Origin: Hymenopus coronatus
Lineage: Eukaryota > Arthropoda > Insecta > Mantodea > Hymenopodidae
NCBI GenBank assembly: GCA_030762935.1
Contig: CM060899.1
Location: 58,330,501-58,394,500, forward strand
Length of the DNA stretch: 64,000 nucleotides
Reading direction: 5' to 3'
The first letter of the stretch is position 1, and each line of letters opens with the position of its first letter. Positions 34,151-45,303 of this stretch are shown piece after piece. The notes beneath the pieces are model-generated. The model was not told the DNA's origin. It was given only the letters and a program-made list of their open reading frames with translations, and did no database searches. The position numbers and the translations under genes are program-made.

Positions 34151-35007
34151 AAAAGATAGTTGGCAATGTTTGGCTGATAGTTCATCTCGGCGCCAGGAGC
34201 TCCACGTAACCGTCAACATGACGGGTTCGGGTGTCAGCAACACCACCATCCCCGCCGCCTACCCGAGGACATTGACCACGACGTCGAGAATAGCATTCAC
34301 AAAACGCATGCATCCGCGCGCCATATGCCAGCATTGCCACACACCATGAACCCATAAGCCCACGCACCTGAAAAATGAGAGGAAAATGAAGGGAAGAAAG
34401 TCTTGGAGCATTCGCTTAAGTGACAAAGGGGAAGTACGAGAAATTCCAAGTCAGAGGGCACGATCGACTGAGATCGAAGCCTCGGCCGCATATGTGCTTA
34501 TGTTCCTAGCACTGCCCAGATATCTTCATTTTGTATCTTTTCAAGTCTGGTGTATTCTAGAAGTCTATGGAGATATCTAAGTTATGCCAATGGTATCTTA
34601 GGTTGCCGTTTACGGTATAGGACTTATTTAGTGGATGCTTATAACCCATGGCAATATTTATGAAATATTGTAATCAGTTCTCAAATAATTTTACTTAATT
34701 TTGGATTTTCTGTTTGGTTCCCACGCCGCACTGTTCTTAGATGTTAAGTGTTGATCTAACCCAACGGACGCGGATATCGCTGGCTATAAAGAGCAACCGC
34801 CTGTCAATCACTGCGATGAACACAAGGAACATGTATACCGATCCATTATTCATGCTCATTTCACTTGATTGAATGTCAACATAGCACTGTTGTTTGTGAC
34901 CCTAAGCTCAGCAACAATACAATGCGTCCAATTTGCTCCAGTAATAGTCCCATGCTCATGCACACATGATCGCATTTCAACTCTCAATCGCATCAAGTTA
35001 GATCTTT
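34151..35007. other. Unassigned interval, partly GC-rich
   Basis: 34190-34330 is GC-rich (CGCCGCCTACCCGAGGACA) with no recognised domain on either strand. The rest is AT-rich with no recognised repeat. Confidence 0.4.
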
Positions 35008-35837
35008 ACTTTCTCTACACGTACTATGCACATAGTATATAGAGAAGCTATTGTATTGTACCCAAAAAATTGATACCACGATTTCACCGGAAATACATAT
35101 TTTAGGCCCCCTGATTCCAAAATAAATCTAATGTGTTCCACTCACATGTCTTTCTCTACATCTTTGCAACAAAGTATTGTTAAACAGCTATGCTTCATTT
35201 TACTTTGTGCTAATCGGGAAAAAGTTAGCAAAAACAGCCTTGCAAGCAGAAAAGAAATAAGGCAGTAACATAGACTAAAACATTAGTCAAAAGCTGGTTG
35301 CTATATGACTGAAGTTCTTTTGTTTCTATGGACAGGAGTTGATAAATTTCAGTATGAGAAAAGTATAAGTTTTTTAAAGCTGAAACCAATAACAAGGAAT
35401 ATCTAAAAATCGATCCATTCCACGAAAACAAATGTATGTAACACAAATGGTGTGTTTTAATGAGCTCTACATTCTCGGTTTACTAAGTTTTTGTCTATCT
35501 CTTAAGGTTTGCCAGTTACGCAAAATTCCGTAAAATTCATCCAGAATAAAGTAGCCATCGGAAGCTATTCCCAGAAAATTCAAGATGTATATTTTATTTG
35601 CCATGCAAATATTTTTAATATACGATATGTTAATCAAAATCGTTAGAGGCATTTTTGAGGAAATCAAAATTTTCGAAAAAAGTTCCATGTAAAGGGTAGT
35701 TTTGGGTGTTTTTTTGTTTTAAATCTTCGTGTCGCATCCTTGGAGGATACCAAACTTATATCCAAGCTTGGTATTTAACGATATTTTCGTTTTTGAGCTA
35801 TGCTTTCCACAGACACACACACACGGACCTTTTTCTA
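35008..35837. mobile_element. Element A fold-back pair
   Basis: A short + fragment (35008-35122; palindromic end to CCCCTGATTCCAAA) is fused directly to a minus copy (35123-35837) that starts AATAAATCTAATGTGTTCCA and runs to GACCTTTTTCTACTA, just before its own palindromic end. The join carries no host sequence. Confidence 0.85.
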
Positions 35838-37188
35838 CTATCTTGGTATTGAATGTAGGTAATTAAAAGAAAGGAATTAAAAATAGTATTGGTTAATTAT
35901 ACTTATGCCGCCGGTTACTGGCGGCTTTAGGTAGGGTAGTGTAGTTTTAAAATGAGTTTATAATAAATAACTGAATACCAGTTATTTTAATTACCGGAGA
36001 CCAGTAATTTAAAATTATTAGATTTAATTTTAAATATTTAATTATACCCTAAATTTTAACTTAATTTCAACAACATTTAAAAGGCTTTAATTAAATTATA
36101 AATTTTATGTTGTAGGTTAGTTTTATAATTTTGAACTCTGGATTTAATGTGGATTTAAATTGAATATAAATTTACATTGAATATGGATGGGTTTGAAATT
36201 TTAAATAAATATAATATAGAGTTTTAAAAAACTATAATTAGGTACTGTAAATTTTTTATGTAATATTTTAAAACTTTTACTTTAAATTTTATGATAAGTA
36301 AAATAGTATTTGTATGTATTAAATTGTAAGTAATAATATAATAATAGCAAGAGTAATGTAATTAAAAGTTATTAAAATAATACAATGTTTTTAAATAAAA
36401 TGCATGTATAATATAAATAAATAATACAAAACTAATTTTAATAAATAATAGCAATAACAATAATAAAACTATATATTAAAATTTTATTAATATTTATTGA
36501 AAATAAAAATTATAATAATGTTAATATTAATTAAACCGAAAATTATATTAAATTAAATATTAATACACAGTGTAATTGATAATATTTGTGATTTTAATTG
36601 GTATTTATAAAATGTTAGATTAAGTTAAATTAAGTTTATATCAGTAAATTTAAATTATATGATTAAATTTGTAGTTGATAAAAGTAATAATAAATGTACA
36701 AAGTGTGGAATATTTTATCCTTGTTTAACTAATTAGCTATCAGAGTTTAATAAATAGATTTTATTTTATTTTTTATTAGTACGCGTAGAAAAGAAAAAGT
36801 AAAATTTTCCTAGCTGTAATTCACTAACTAATAAATAGTACAAAATATTGCTTTGAGATGCTCTATTTCAGTTTCACTCACTCAGTAAGCTCAGTTCATA
36901 TCTAGCCGTTTGCAATGGACCACGTCCTTACTAATGCATGACGATAGGTTCACGAGATGCCATAAGCATGAAATAATCAGTACACGTGAGCCCAGGTAAT
37001 GGGGATTAAAATTTACTGTCATAAGTGGTGACTGTAAGAGTAATGTCAGGCCGAGACAGTTCTATCCGTCCATGTTTGCGTTTTATGACAATACTTGAAG
37101 CAGGCTGATGAATTGTAAATCTTGTGTTTAGCTGGCCGTATGTAACGAATAGAATTCGGAATTTACCTATTGTGTTCCTTTGTATGAA
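35838..37188. other. Extremely AT-rich block followed by unassigned sequence
   Basis: From about 35850 to 36830 the sequence is strikingly AT-rich and lacks any long open frame on either strand. A GC hairpin, GCCGCCGGTTACTGGCGGC, stands out at about 35909-35927. Possible origins are a nuclear insertion of mitochondrial control-region-like DNA or a decayed AT-rich repeat. 36830-37188 has ordinary composition and no recognised feature. Confidence 0.4.
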
Positions 37189-37522
37189 CTTAGTAGATAT
37201 TGTACTCCACCCATAAATTAAAAATCGAAATTTCTCCGAAAATATATATTTGGAGGATACCTGAGTCCATTCACATTACTTTCTCTACATATTTGTAACG
37301 CATTTTGTTAAAAATCGTATTCTTCTAGATAGAAGAATACGATTATAATACTTCATAATAATCGAGATAAACATTAGTAGAAATGGTCTTATTACTTGGT
37401 TCCTTGTAAGCAGAAGGGGGAAAAAATCTAATCCGTTCCAATCATATGATGTCCTCTAGTTGTTCGAGACCTTTTATTCAAAACATTAATCTGTTAACTA
37501 AATCATGCTAATCAAAATAAAC
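37189..37522. mobile_element. Element A fragments in opposite orientations
   Basis: 37189-37276 is a + fragment near the palindromic end (TATTGTACTCCACCC to CCTGAGTCC). 37277-37411 and 37426-37522 are minus-orientation pieces starting ATTCACATTACTTTCTCTAC and AAAAAATCTAATCCGTTCC. The last continues beyond a SINE at 37890. Confidence 0.78.
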
Positions 37523-37537
37523 ATAAGCAGAATTAGA

Positions 37538-37889
37538 TAGGTAGATTCAGACTGAAAAATTCAATGCAATAGCTGGGATTTGAGCCACGGATCTCCCGGT
37601 CTCTAGTTTGCTCCAACACTGAGCTACTCTGGTAACATGCCGGCATAGCATTGAATTACTCAACTGACTCGCATGTTTCCCGGTAAACCATACAAGGTGA
37701 TTTCAAGTTATTTTGAGATGACAACCCCAATGGTAACTTACAATGTTGTAAGTACTTTAAGTCCAGTGGTAGAGCAACCGGGAGATCTGTGGTTCAAATC
37801 CCGGTTATGACATTCAATTTTTCAGTCTAATTCTACCTATCCAACTCCTGTCCTACACACGGTTTCTGTGAGAAATCAATTAAAATTAC
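37538..37889. repeat. tRNA-derived SINE, type F, two inverted heads, with target duplication
   Basis: The insert lies between two copies of a 15-bp direct repeat, CATAAGCAGAATTAG (37523-37537 and 37890-37904), inside an element A copy. Near its left end is a reversed tRNA-like head (GGATCTCCCGGTCTC, GGTAACATGCCGGCATAG). Near its right end is a forward one (GTGGTAGAGCAACCGGGAGA, GTGGTTCAAATCCCGGTTA). TTCAATTTTTCAGTCT and its reverse complement form the outer arms. The whole is a head-containing inverted repeat that inserted as one unit, with a retroposition-type duplication. Confidence 0.85.
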
Positions 37890-38634
37890 CATAAGCAGAA
37901 TTAGTCTTATTACTAGATTCCTTGTAAGTACAAGGGGAATAAGGAAATGCTCAGGCTAAAGCGACAGTCTGGTCCTTGAAAACCTGGTTGCTATGTGAAA
38001 CAATTGAAATTCAAATCTCTTTGCTTGCCAGGAATAAACGAACTAGAAACGAGAAGACAGATGTTTTTCCGTTTGAGAAAGGTTTAAGTGGCTAAAATGG
38101 AAACTAATAATCCGGAATATCTTGAAAACTGTACAAAAATGTATATCACATAAACTGTGTGTTTTAATGAGATCTAGATTTTATGTATGGTAAGATTTTG
38201 TATATCTCTTATGATTTGCCAGTTATACAAAAGTCATCCAGAATGAAGAGGTCTTCAGAGGCTATTCGCAGAAAATTCAAGATATTCATTTTTATTATCA
38301 TAAAAATATCTTAAACATAAGGTATTTTAATCCAAATCGTTTTAATAAAACGTTTCGATAAATGTTCCATGTAAAGGGTAGTTTGGGGTGGGGGGGGGGG
38401 TTTTCTTGAAAATCTTCGTGTGGCATCTTTGGAAGATACAAGTTAAACTTTTCGATTTTGAGCCATGCTGTTCACAGACACACACATACACACATGGATT
38501 TTTTTTCTAAAAATGCTGTTTTTTGATTCAGGGGGACCCAAAGCATATATTTCAGATGAAGTTTCGGTATCGAATTGTTGGCTGCATTACAATACCTTCT
38601 TTATACACTATGTACATAGTACGTGTAGAGAAAG
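37890..38634 (-). mobile_element. Element A copy, continuation after a SINE
   Basis: Continues from 37522 with AGTCTTATTACTAGATTCC and ends at a well-kept palindromic end (CACTATGTACATAGTACGTG, TAGAGAAAG). Confidence 0.9.
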
Positions 38635-38649
38635 CAAAAAAAAATGAAA

Positions 38650-38969
38650 AAAAAGTCCATGTATGAATGTGTGTTTGTCCATGTGTCTGTATACAGAAAA
38701 AAGACGAAACTTGGTATTTAAGTTAAATATTTTCCAAGGATAGGACACGAACATTTTCAGGAAAATCCCTCCCACTCCAAACTACACTTTCCACGGAACA
38801 TTCTTTAAATATATCGATTTTTTAAAAAAAAAATCTTTAACGGTTTTAATTTAAATTAAAGATAGTTACATGGCAAATAAAATGTATATCCTGAAGGTAT
38901 TCCCTATTAGATATTAGTTTCAATTTTAAAATATTTAAACTTTTCTCGAACAGGAGTTCATCCATTTCA

Positions 38970-39013
<44 letters not shown>

Positions 39014-39510
39014 GTGTTCAACGTCCGCTTTTACTATTATGAAACCGCAGAAGATGACGCTGATGATACATGCAATGAAGATTGAGCACTGCTGGAATGC
39101 GTTGTTAGGGGAAACCAAAGAACCCGGAGAAAAACCGCCCCTGCGCCATTTTATCCACCACAAATCCCACAAGCGGTCGGTTGGGATCGAACCCAGACCG
39201 CCTTAGTGAGAGACAAATACTCTTTAACTACTTGGCCACGTCGCGGCCGTCCATTCCATCTCTTTTGTTTTATTCCTGGTGTTGGAAAGAGAATCGAATT
39301 TCAAAGACAATCGCGTTTAAACATTTAGCTGTGGTTTTAGCGTGGTGCATTTCCTTATTTCCCTTATACTTAAAACGAACTGAGTAATAGGACCATTCCT
39401 GATTGTGTTTATCTTTCTTAGCAGTATGTAGAAAAATAAAAGAGTAATCTTTTGTGAGTATAGTTTGTGTACAAAACAAATAGAGAAGATGATGTGAATG
39501 AAACACATCA
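38650..39510 (+). mobile_element. Element A copy, 5'-truncated, interrupted by a SINE
   Basis: Starts inside the element (GTCCATGTATGAATG), runs to GGAGTTCATCCATTTCATC, is interrupted by a SINE at 38973-39249, and resumes CCATTCCATCTCTTTTGTTT to ACACATCAATTT. Confidence 0.85.
38973..39249 (-). repeat. tRNA-derived SINE, type C, with poly(A) tail
   Basis: On the minus strand the head reads GACGTGGCCAAGTAGTTAAA with B-box CTGGGTTCGATCCCAACCG, then ATTTGTGGTGGATAAAATGG, and the tail is a pure A-run of nearly 40 bases (T-run at 38972-39009). An imperfect direct repeat, TCCATTTCATCT / TCCATTCCATCT, flanks it, as expected for LINE-driven retroposition. The long clean A-tail suggests a fairly young insertion. 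Confidence 0.88.
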
Positions 39511-40170
39511 ATTTACTTTTTGTTTATAATCGCAGTCTTATGCGTGAGTTTATAATAAGAAATACCTATTTGGTATGTTAAGTACCAAAAATATGTAGGA
39601 TAGTGAACTTGATAAGCTATTTCTCCTAAAACTGCACAGAGATAAGAGTTATTCTGCAAAGGAGAAAGAGAGAGTCCATCCAGTAAACAAGGGGCAAAGT
39701 CGAACTAACATAGTTTGCCTCCTGTCTAAGCAGCGAACTTCGGTAGAAGTCGCACTCGACACACGAACGCAGCCCGTGTTTTGCGTGACACTAGAGACTA
39801 TCTCAGTGCCTGCTTCAAATTTGTTATAGTGACTTCTTTCCTTCGTAATTTAAGTTTTTAGCGTCTAGTGGAACACAGAGAGTGAGGCAAACTACGGTTT
39901 AGATATGATTTTAGAATTATCGTGATGGAATACAGCTACCGTTTTTGTTTACTTATACAGAACCAAGTCCATTCAACACCTCGGATTTACAGAGGTAATG
40001 AATAAATCATGATAGTTAATGAACCAGCTCTCTAAAAGCTTTCTGACAGAAAATGTTGTTTTGTAGGATAATGAAAAAACTCCGCAGGAAAAAAGAAATA
40101 ATCTAATATGTTGCATTTGCCTGTCTTTCTCTACTCACTCTGCTGTGAACTCTTTTCTTAGAATGGACTA
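39511..40170. other. Unassigned interval
   Basis: No coding signal. An 11-bp inverted repeat, TAGTTTGCCTC (39709-39719) and its complement near 39881-39891, is too short to classify. Confidence 0.4.
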
Positions 40171-40590
40171 TTTTTCTATGTATTTCTTGCTAATGGGAAT
40201 GATAGCGCGTATTCGGAGGGGACTTGGCACCTTTCCAATGAGACTATTGCACCTAATCCCGACGAAAGGGCGCCCCCGGGAGGGAGAACTGAGATGAGAG
40301 CACCCAACTCGGGGACAAAACCAGAAGTGACAGTACAGAAATGAGAAGCCCCGTTCAGTTGCCAAATTGAGACGCGGCGACTGTATTTGGGGCAGTCGGA
40401 CAGACAGACCGGAACACCACCAAGGGAGCGGAGAAAGTTCCACAGGAAGCATCCTTTCTACCTGCCACGCTACACCAAAATACATCATCGACATTTCCAA
40501 CTCCGAAATAGACCAAACGGGGTGAAGGATGAAAATAGTAATGAAGTTTTAGTTAAGGACGCTCATTAACTGGTTCTCAACATCCTATTC
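40171..40590. other. GC-rich patch of unknown origin
   Basis: A GC-rich stretch in AT-rich surroundings (CGAAAGGGCGCCCCCGGGAG) with open frames on both strands but no recognisable domain. In texture it resembles the GC-rich tails of the type B SINEs at 6480 and 10260. Similarity was not established. Confidence 0.35.
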
Positions 40591-40621
40591 TATACTGGAC
40601 GTGTAAGACAGCTTAATTCTG

Positions 40622-40808
40622 CTCTCATGCTTCTTCATCGGGGATTGAGGTTCTTTTACGTGCCGTAAATCTACGGCACGGAACCAACGACTTTACTTTC
40701 CTTCCGAAGGAAGCCATAGAAGGATATTTACACCCGAAAAAAATCCATCCTTCTCCGCCGGGTTTGAACCCGCGACCTTGGGTACATGAAGATAGCATGG
40801 TAAGGTGA
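40622..40808 (-). repeat. tRNA-derived SINE, type A
   Basis: Reversed, the B-box reads GGTCGCGGGTTCAAACCCGG, followed by CTTCCTTCGGAAGGAAAGTA and TTTACGGCACGTAAAAGAAC. The upstream tRNA half ends at TGCTATC, close to the start of a hAT element. Confidence 0.8.
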
Positions 40809-40957
40809 AGGATGAATGTCATGACTAGAGACCAGATTATATGCAACATGAAAAGCTCGAAATATGCATGCAAATATGCATGAAAAATGTTTAAACTATG
40901 CACGATATATGCGTGTCAAAATATGTAACATAAAATAATAAAATAAAGTAATGATTA

Positions 40958-40961
<4 letters not shown>

Positions 40962-41017
<56 letters not shown>
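40962..41017. repeat. (TA)n microsatellite inside the hAT element
   Basis: About 55 bases of uninterrupted alternating TA close to the left end of the hAT element. Confidence 0.95.
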
Positions 41018-41019
<2 letters not shown>

Positions 41020-42409
41020 CGGCAAATTGTGTTATTTGCTTCATTAGATAAAAGTATCGTTTACAAATTCTTTTACATTTAGCTACTATGGTAAACAAAC
41101 GATCAGGTACTCTTCCAAATGTTCAGTAGTAAAATTGTGTCGTCGATCGCTCAAAACATTTTTATGAGCAGAAAAGGACCGTTCTACATCAACTGAGGTC
41201 ACTGGACAGCATTTGCATTTGGGCACTTATTGTTTCTGGTAAAAGTTCACCCGTCTGGGTTATTGTTTAAAATTTTTGCAAACTTTTCCTTAAGTTTCCT
41301 CCGGCAAAGAGGAGTTCACTAGAGGAATTGAATTTCATTACCTGAATAGATTCACTCAACCTCAAACATCGAGTTTCGAGCCTTTTAATACTCACAGGTA
41401 TATGGGAAAATGAGTGCTAATCACAGCTATGTTTTTCTGAATACTGTAATCGTTAAATGCTTCCTTGCTCTGACAAACTGTCAAAGCCTCTGCACTATCG
41501 AAGTGTTCGTTGTGAAACAATACAGCTTCGACACAGGTAAAGACACATTTTGTAGTTTTTCCTGTAGGCCTTGTTGCGAGCAGGTGCCTTAAGAAACAGT
41601 TTCTTTGTTTACATTCCTAAATGTGGATTGTACTTCTTCAGCAAGGTGATGCACTCCGTGAGAAGCACGTCACATGAATCATATTTGTGTAAAATACTTG
41701 GAGGGCTTTTCCTGCTTTGATCATTCACAAATCTGGCGTTCGAAGAATGATTTGTATTTTTTAATTCTTTACGGGCCACCAAATAGAAGAAGGAAGCTCT
41801 TGTTTTAATGCGCCAGCAATGAAATTAGCAATGTACGACCACAATTGTCGGCAGTTTCATCAGCTAAAATCCAAATGTTATCCTTGAGTTCAATGCGTAT
41901 TTCTTACAGAACATGCAGATAAATTGTCGGAATGTAATTCTTACGCAATGTTGATTCATCTGGTATATGTTGATTTAAGCATTATTTGCGCAGAAAACCT
42001 TCGAGAATAGGGTTTGTAAGTTTGTGAAGAGGAATGTTACTTTCAATGGATGCTTCGCGTAGATCCATTTTAAAGCGATTTTGTTGGTTTCCTCTGGAGG
42101 TCAAATCGCTGCTGCTGTTACCGCTGTTCTAAGTTGACGTGGGCCTTTCTTTTGCATTCCTGCGATATGAAGACTTGTCTTGACATGCTGGTCTATTTGA
42201 AATTGTTTTGAGCACGAAACATTTTTCTCGCAAACTCGACAGTATAACTTATTTCCATCATAAGTAAATGTTACAGGATGGTCATCTATCCACGAAACGG
42301 CATTTCATTTTTGGGTGGCATGGTGCATTATACCTTGCACACTATGCGCTGAACAAATAAATAAAAAACTAAACTGAAGCAATGAACATGCGACAATGTG
42401 CTTTCTTTG

Positions 42410-42690
42410 GTATCGAACCGAACCGATTGCCGGTCTCCATGGCCGCGCTCGCTAAAGTGCCTCACTTTGGTGTTTCATGGCGCAAGGGATCGTGGGTTTG
42501 TGTCCCGCCTTGGGCATGGTTGTTTCTGTTTGTAAAATGTGTATATGACTGTGTATGTATATGTAAAAGGAAAACGTTAAACATTAATAGGTCAACTAAG
42601 GACTGGAGGAAAAAGGAATACATCAACGGAGTCCTGGCAAGCCTCCGAAACCGTATTTTAAAAAGAAATTAAAAAACAATAAATAAAAAA
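42410..42690 (+). repeat. tRNA-derived SINE, type H, nested in hAT
   Basis: The head CGCTCGCTAAAGTGCCTCAC, then GTTTCATGGCGCAAGGGATC, then the B-box-like GGGTTTGTGTCCCGCC and TTGGGCATGGTTGTTTC. The same order occurs reversed at 53900-54040. It lies upstream of the transposase start inside the hAT element, so it inserted after the hAT did. Confidence 0.7.
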
Positions 42691-42929
42691 ACCGCGCGCT
42701 ATGACAGGCGGGAGCGCGGTCGGCAGACTATTCACTCTGTGCAGTGGTCACTATAAAACATTAAAACGAGATTTGATTTTTAGATTTCTAAAATATGGTA
42801 AATGTAGTATCATCGCCAGTTTTTGGTTAAAATATGCAATAGCTGGTGAAAAGGGGCTAAATATGCAAATGCATATGCAACATACAAATGCATATAATCC
42901 GGTCTGTAGTCATGACTAATTTAAAGATA

Positions 42930-43105
42930 TGAAGGACAGGAAATTTGGAAATGAGAGAAACACTCTTGCATTCGCCTTAAACCCCGTGGAATCCCTCCAA
43001 TAAACCTATGATTCAGAATGGGCGATCGCCGAAGATCGAACCCGGGACCTCTGGGATGCGAGTTGCACGCATTATTCCTGCGCCAACTAGCTCGGTTAAT
43101 TGAGG
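42930..43105 (-). repeat. tRNA-derived SINE, type D-like
   Basis: Reversed: ACCGAGCTAGTTGGCGCAGG, B-box AGGTCCCGGGTTCGATCTTC, then TTTAAGGCGAATGCAAGAGT. The head is a good tRNA-like promoter. Its body resembles 23540-23730 only in part (AAGGCGAATGC/AAGGCGAACGC). Confidence 0.65.
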
Positions 43106-43122
43106 CTAGATTTCATTATATT

Positions 43123-43630
43123 GCTTTCTCTACTTGATAGGTATATAGTACATAGGTAAGGAAGTTATTGCGCTTCACCCAAAAATTCGATACGAGTTTT
43201 CATCGGAAATACAGGTTTTAGGATCCCAAATATATATATAAAAGATAGAAAAAAGTGTGTGTGTGTGTGTGTGTGTGTCAGTGTGCCGCATGTCTAAGGA
43301 CACACCGCGGACACGATCACTCAAAAAGTTGGTAAAATACAAAACTTGGTATTTAAGTTTAATATCTTCCAAGGATGCCACAAGAAGATTTTCCACCTCA
43401 AACTACCCTTTACATGGAAAAAATTTAATATTTTGTTTTCTCAAAAATGACTCTAACGATTTTGATTAAAATATCTATATTAAAGATATTAACATGACAA
43501 AATGTATATCTAAAAATTTCTGGAAATAACCTCTTAAGACCTCTGCATTCTGGATGAGTTTTGGATAACTGGTAAACCGTAAGAGATAGACAAAAACTTA
43601 GTACATAAAACACAAAATTTATGCCATATA
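43123..43630 (+). mobile_element. Element A copy, 3'-truncated
   Basis: Palindromic end GCTTTCTCTACTTGATAGGT to AATTTATGCCATATATT, then directly abutted by the next + copy. A (GT)n tract at 43256-43278 marks the variable region. Confidence 0.88.
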
Positions 43631-43632
43631 TT

Positions 43633-44732
43633 ACTTTCGCTACACGTACTATGTACATAGTGTATAGAGAAGGTATTGTAATGCGCCCAAAAATACGATA
43701 CTGAGATTTCACCGGAAATACATGCTTTGAGACCTCCTGAATCCAGTAAAAAACATTTTTGGAAAAATGTCCGTGTGTCTGTCTGTGTGTATGTGTATAT
43801 GTCTGTGGACAGCATAGCTCAAAAACGAAAAGTCCGTTAAAAACTAAACTTGGTATTTAAGTTTGGTGTTGTCCAAGGATGCCACACGAAGATTTTTTTA
43901 AAAAATCCCCCTCCCCAAAGTACCCTTTACATGGAAGTTCTTTCGAATGTTTTGATTTTCTTAAAAATGGCTCTAGCGATTTTGATTAAAATATCACATA
44001 TTAAAGATATTTACATGACAAATAAAATGTATATCTTGAATTTTCTGGGAATAGCCTCTGAAGACTACTTTATTCTGCATGAATTTTAAAGAATTTTGAA
44101 TAACTGATAAACCGTAAGAGCTGGATGGAAACTTAAAACACAAAAAATATAGAGCACGTTAAAATACATAATTTATGTTATATGTATTGTAAGTACTATA
44201 GGTTAAAGTGAAAGCCAAAAGCGGTTGCTATGTGACTGAAGTTCGTTTGTTTGTATGGACACGAGTTGGCAAATTCCTGTATGAGAAAAGTTTTTCAAAG
44301 CTGAAACCAAAAACAAGGAATATCTAAAAAACGACCAACTCCACGAAAAAAAAAATTTATATAACATAAATTGTGTGTTTTAACGTGCTCTACATTTTTT
44401 GTGTGGTAGGTTTTTGTTCATCTCTTACGATTTAGTATTATGCAAAATTCAGTAAAATTCATTCAGAATAAAGTAGTCTTCAGAGGTTATTCCCAGAAAA
44501 TTCAAGATATACATTTTATTTGTCAGGTAAATATCTTTAATATACGATATTTTAATCAAAATCCTTAGGACCATTTTTTAGAAAATCAAAATTTTCGAAA
44601 AAAGTTCCATGTAAAGAGTAGTTGTGGGTTGGGGGATTTTCTTGAAAATCTTCGTGTCGCATCCTTGGAAGATACCTAACCTAAATAACAAGTTTGGTTT
44701 TTAACGGACTTTTCGTTTTTGAGCTATGCTGT

Positions 44733-44790
<58 letters not shown>

Positions 44791-44928
44791 TCATTTTTTT
44801 AAAACTGATTTTCTTGGGTTCAGGAGGTCTCAAAACTTGTATTTCCGGTGAAATCTCGGTATCGTATTTTTGGGTGCATTACAATATCTTCTCTATACAC
44901 TATGTACATAGTACGTATAGAGAAAGTA
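43633..44928. mobile_element. Element A fold-back pair with palindromic ends outward
   Basis: 43633-44190 is a + copy from its palindromic end to about two-thirds of the element. At about 44190 it switches to a minus copy that runs to a second palindromic end at 44890-44928. The two arms are inverted and share the whole palindrome-proximal part, so a single strand could fold into a hairpin of more than 500 bp. The minus arm carries a 50-odd-base (CA)n tract at 44733-44788. Confidence 0.9.
44733..44788. repeat. (CA)n microsatellite inside element A
   Basis: Uninterrupted CA repeats at the position where every element A copy carries a variable CA/GT tract. Confidence 0.95.
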
Positions 44929-45054
44929 ATAAACATGCAACCAAATAAATTGATTCAAGTTTAGTCATTAATTTATCGTAACATTAAAACAAACACTTAA
45001 TTATTGTTCCTTTAGATAGCTATTATGCCCTAAAATCAAAATAAACTTATAAAT

Positions 45055-45303
45055 AAAACAGTTGTGGACTTCTCACCCGGAGGCCTTGGGTTCGATTCCG
45101 AGCTGGAGCGGGGAACTTTTCTTTAACCAGAACTATTCCCTATCCCCCACAGAGTTCTGGAAGTACGTAGTGAGAATGAATGTGTATGTGCGTGTGTGTA
45201 TTTGATTAAAACCCAATGTAAAGAACCTTCAGATAAGAAGATGTTTCTAATGCAAAGCCCCTGATATGCACATAAATGTTAAAAGGAGCTATATAAATGA
45301 AAA
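45055..45303 (+). repeat. tRNA-derived SINE, type G
   Basis: Head CTTCTCACCCGGAGGCCTTG with B-box GGGTTCGATTCCGAGCTGG, body TTTAACCAGAACTATTCCCT, ATCCCCCACAGAGTTCTGG and tail TAATGCAAAGCCCCTGATAT. The reversed copy at 54040-54335 carries the same parts in order. It ends against an element A copy. Confidence 0.85.

Larger units (their letters stand above)
40826..42908 (-). mobile_element. hAT DNA transposon with degenerate BED-finger transposase
   Basis: The ends read TAGAGACCAGATTATATGCA and, reversed, TACAGACCGGATTATATGCA. Both sides carry the 8-bp target duplication GTCATGAC (40818-40825 and 42909-42916), which fits the hAT preference nTnnnnAn. On the minus strand from about 42300 the protein reads VTFTYDGNKLYCRVCEKNVS and then QHVKTSLHI (zinc-finger head). 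MDLREASIESNIPLHKL and IPDESTLRKNYIPTIYLHVL follow, then IELKDNIWILADETADNCGR, and near the end VTSVDVERSFSAHKNVLSDR, the hAT dimerisation block. Stops and frameshifts occur throughout, so it is inactive. A (TA)n tract and a SINE lie inside. Confidence 0.92.

Noticed and set aside
39709..39891. Short inverted repeat TAGTTTGCCTC ... GAGGCAAACTA
   Set aside because: Only about 11 bp, with no target duplication or second copy seen.
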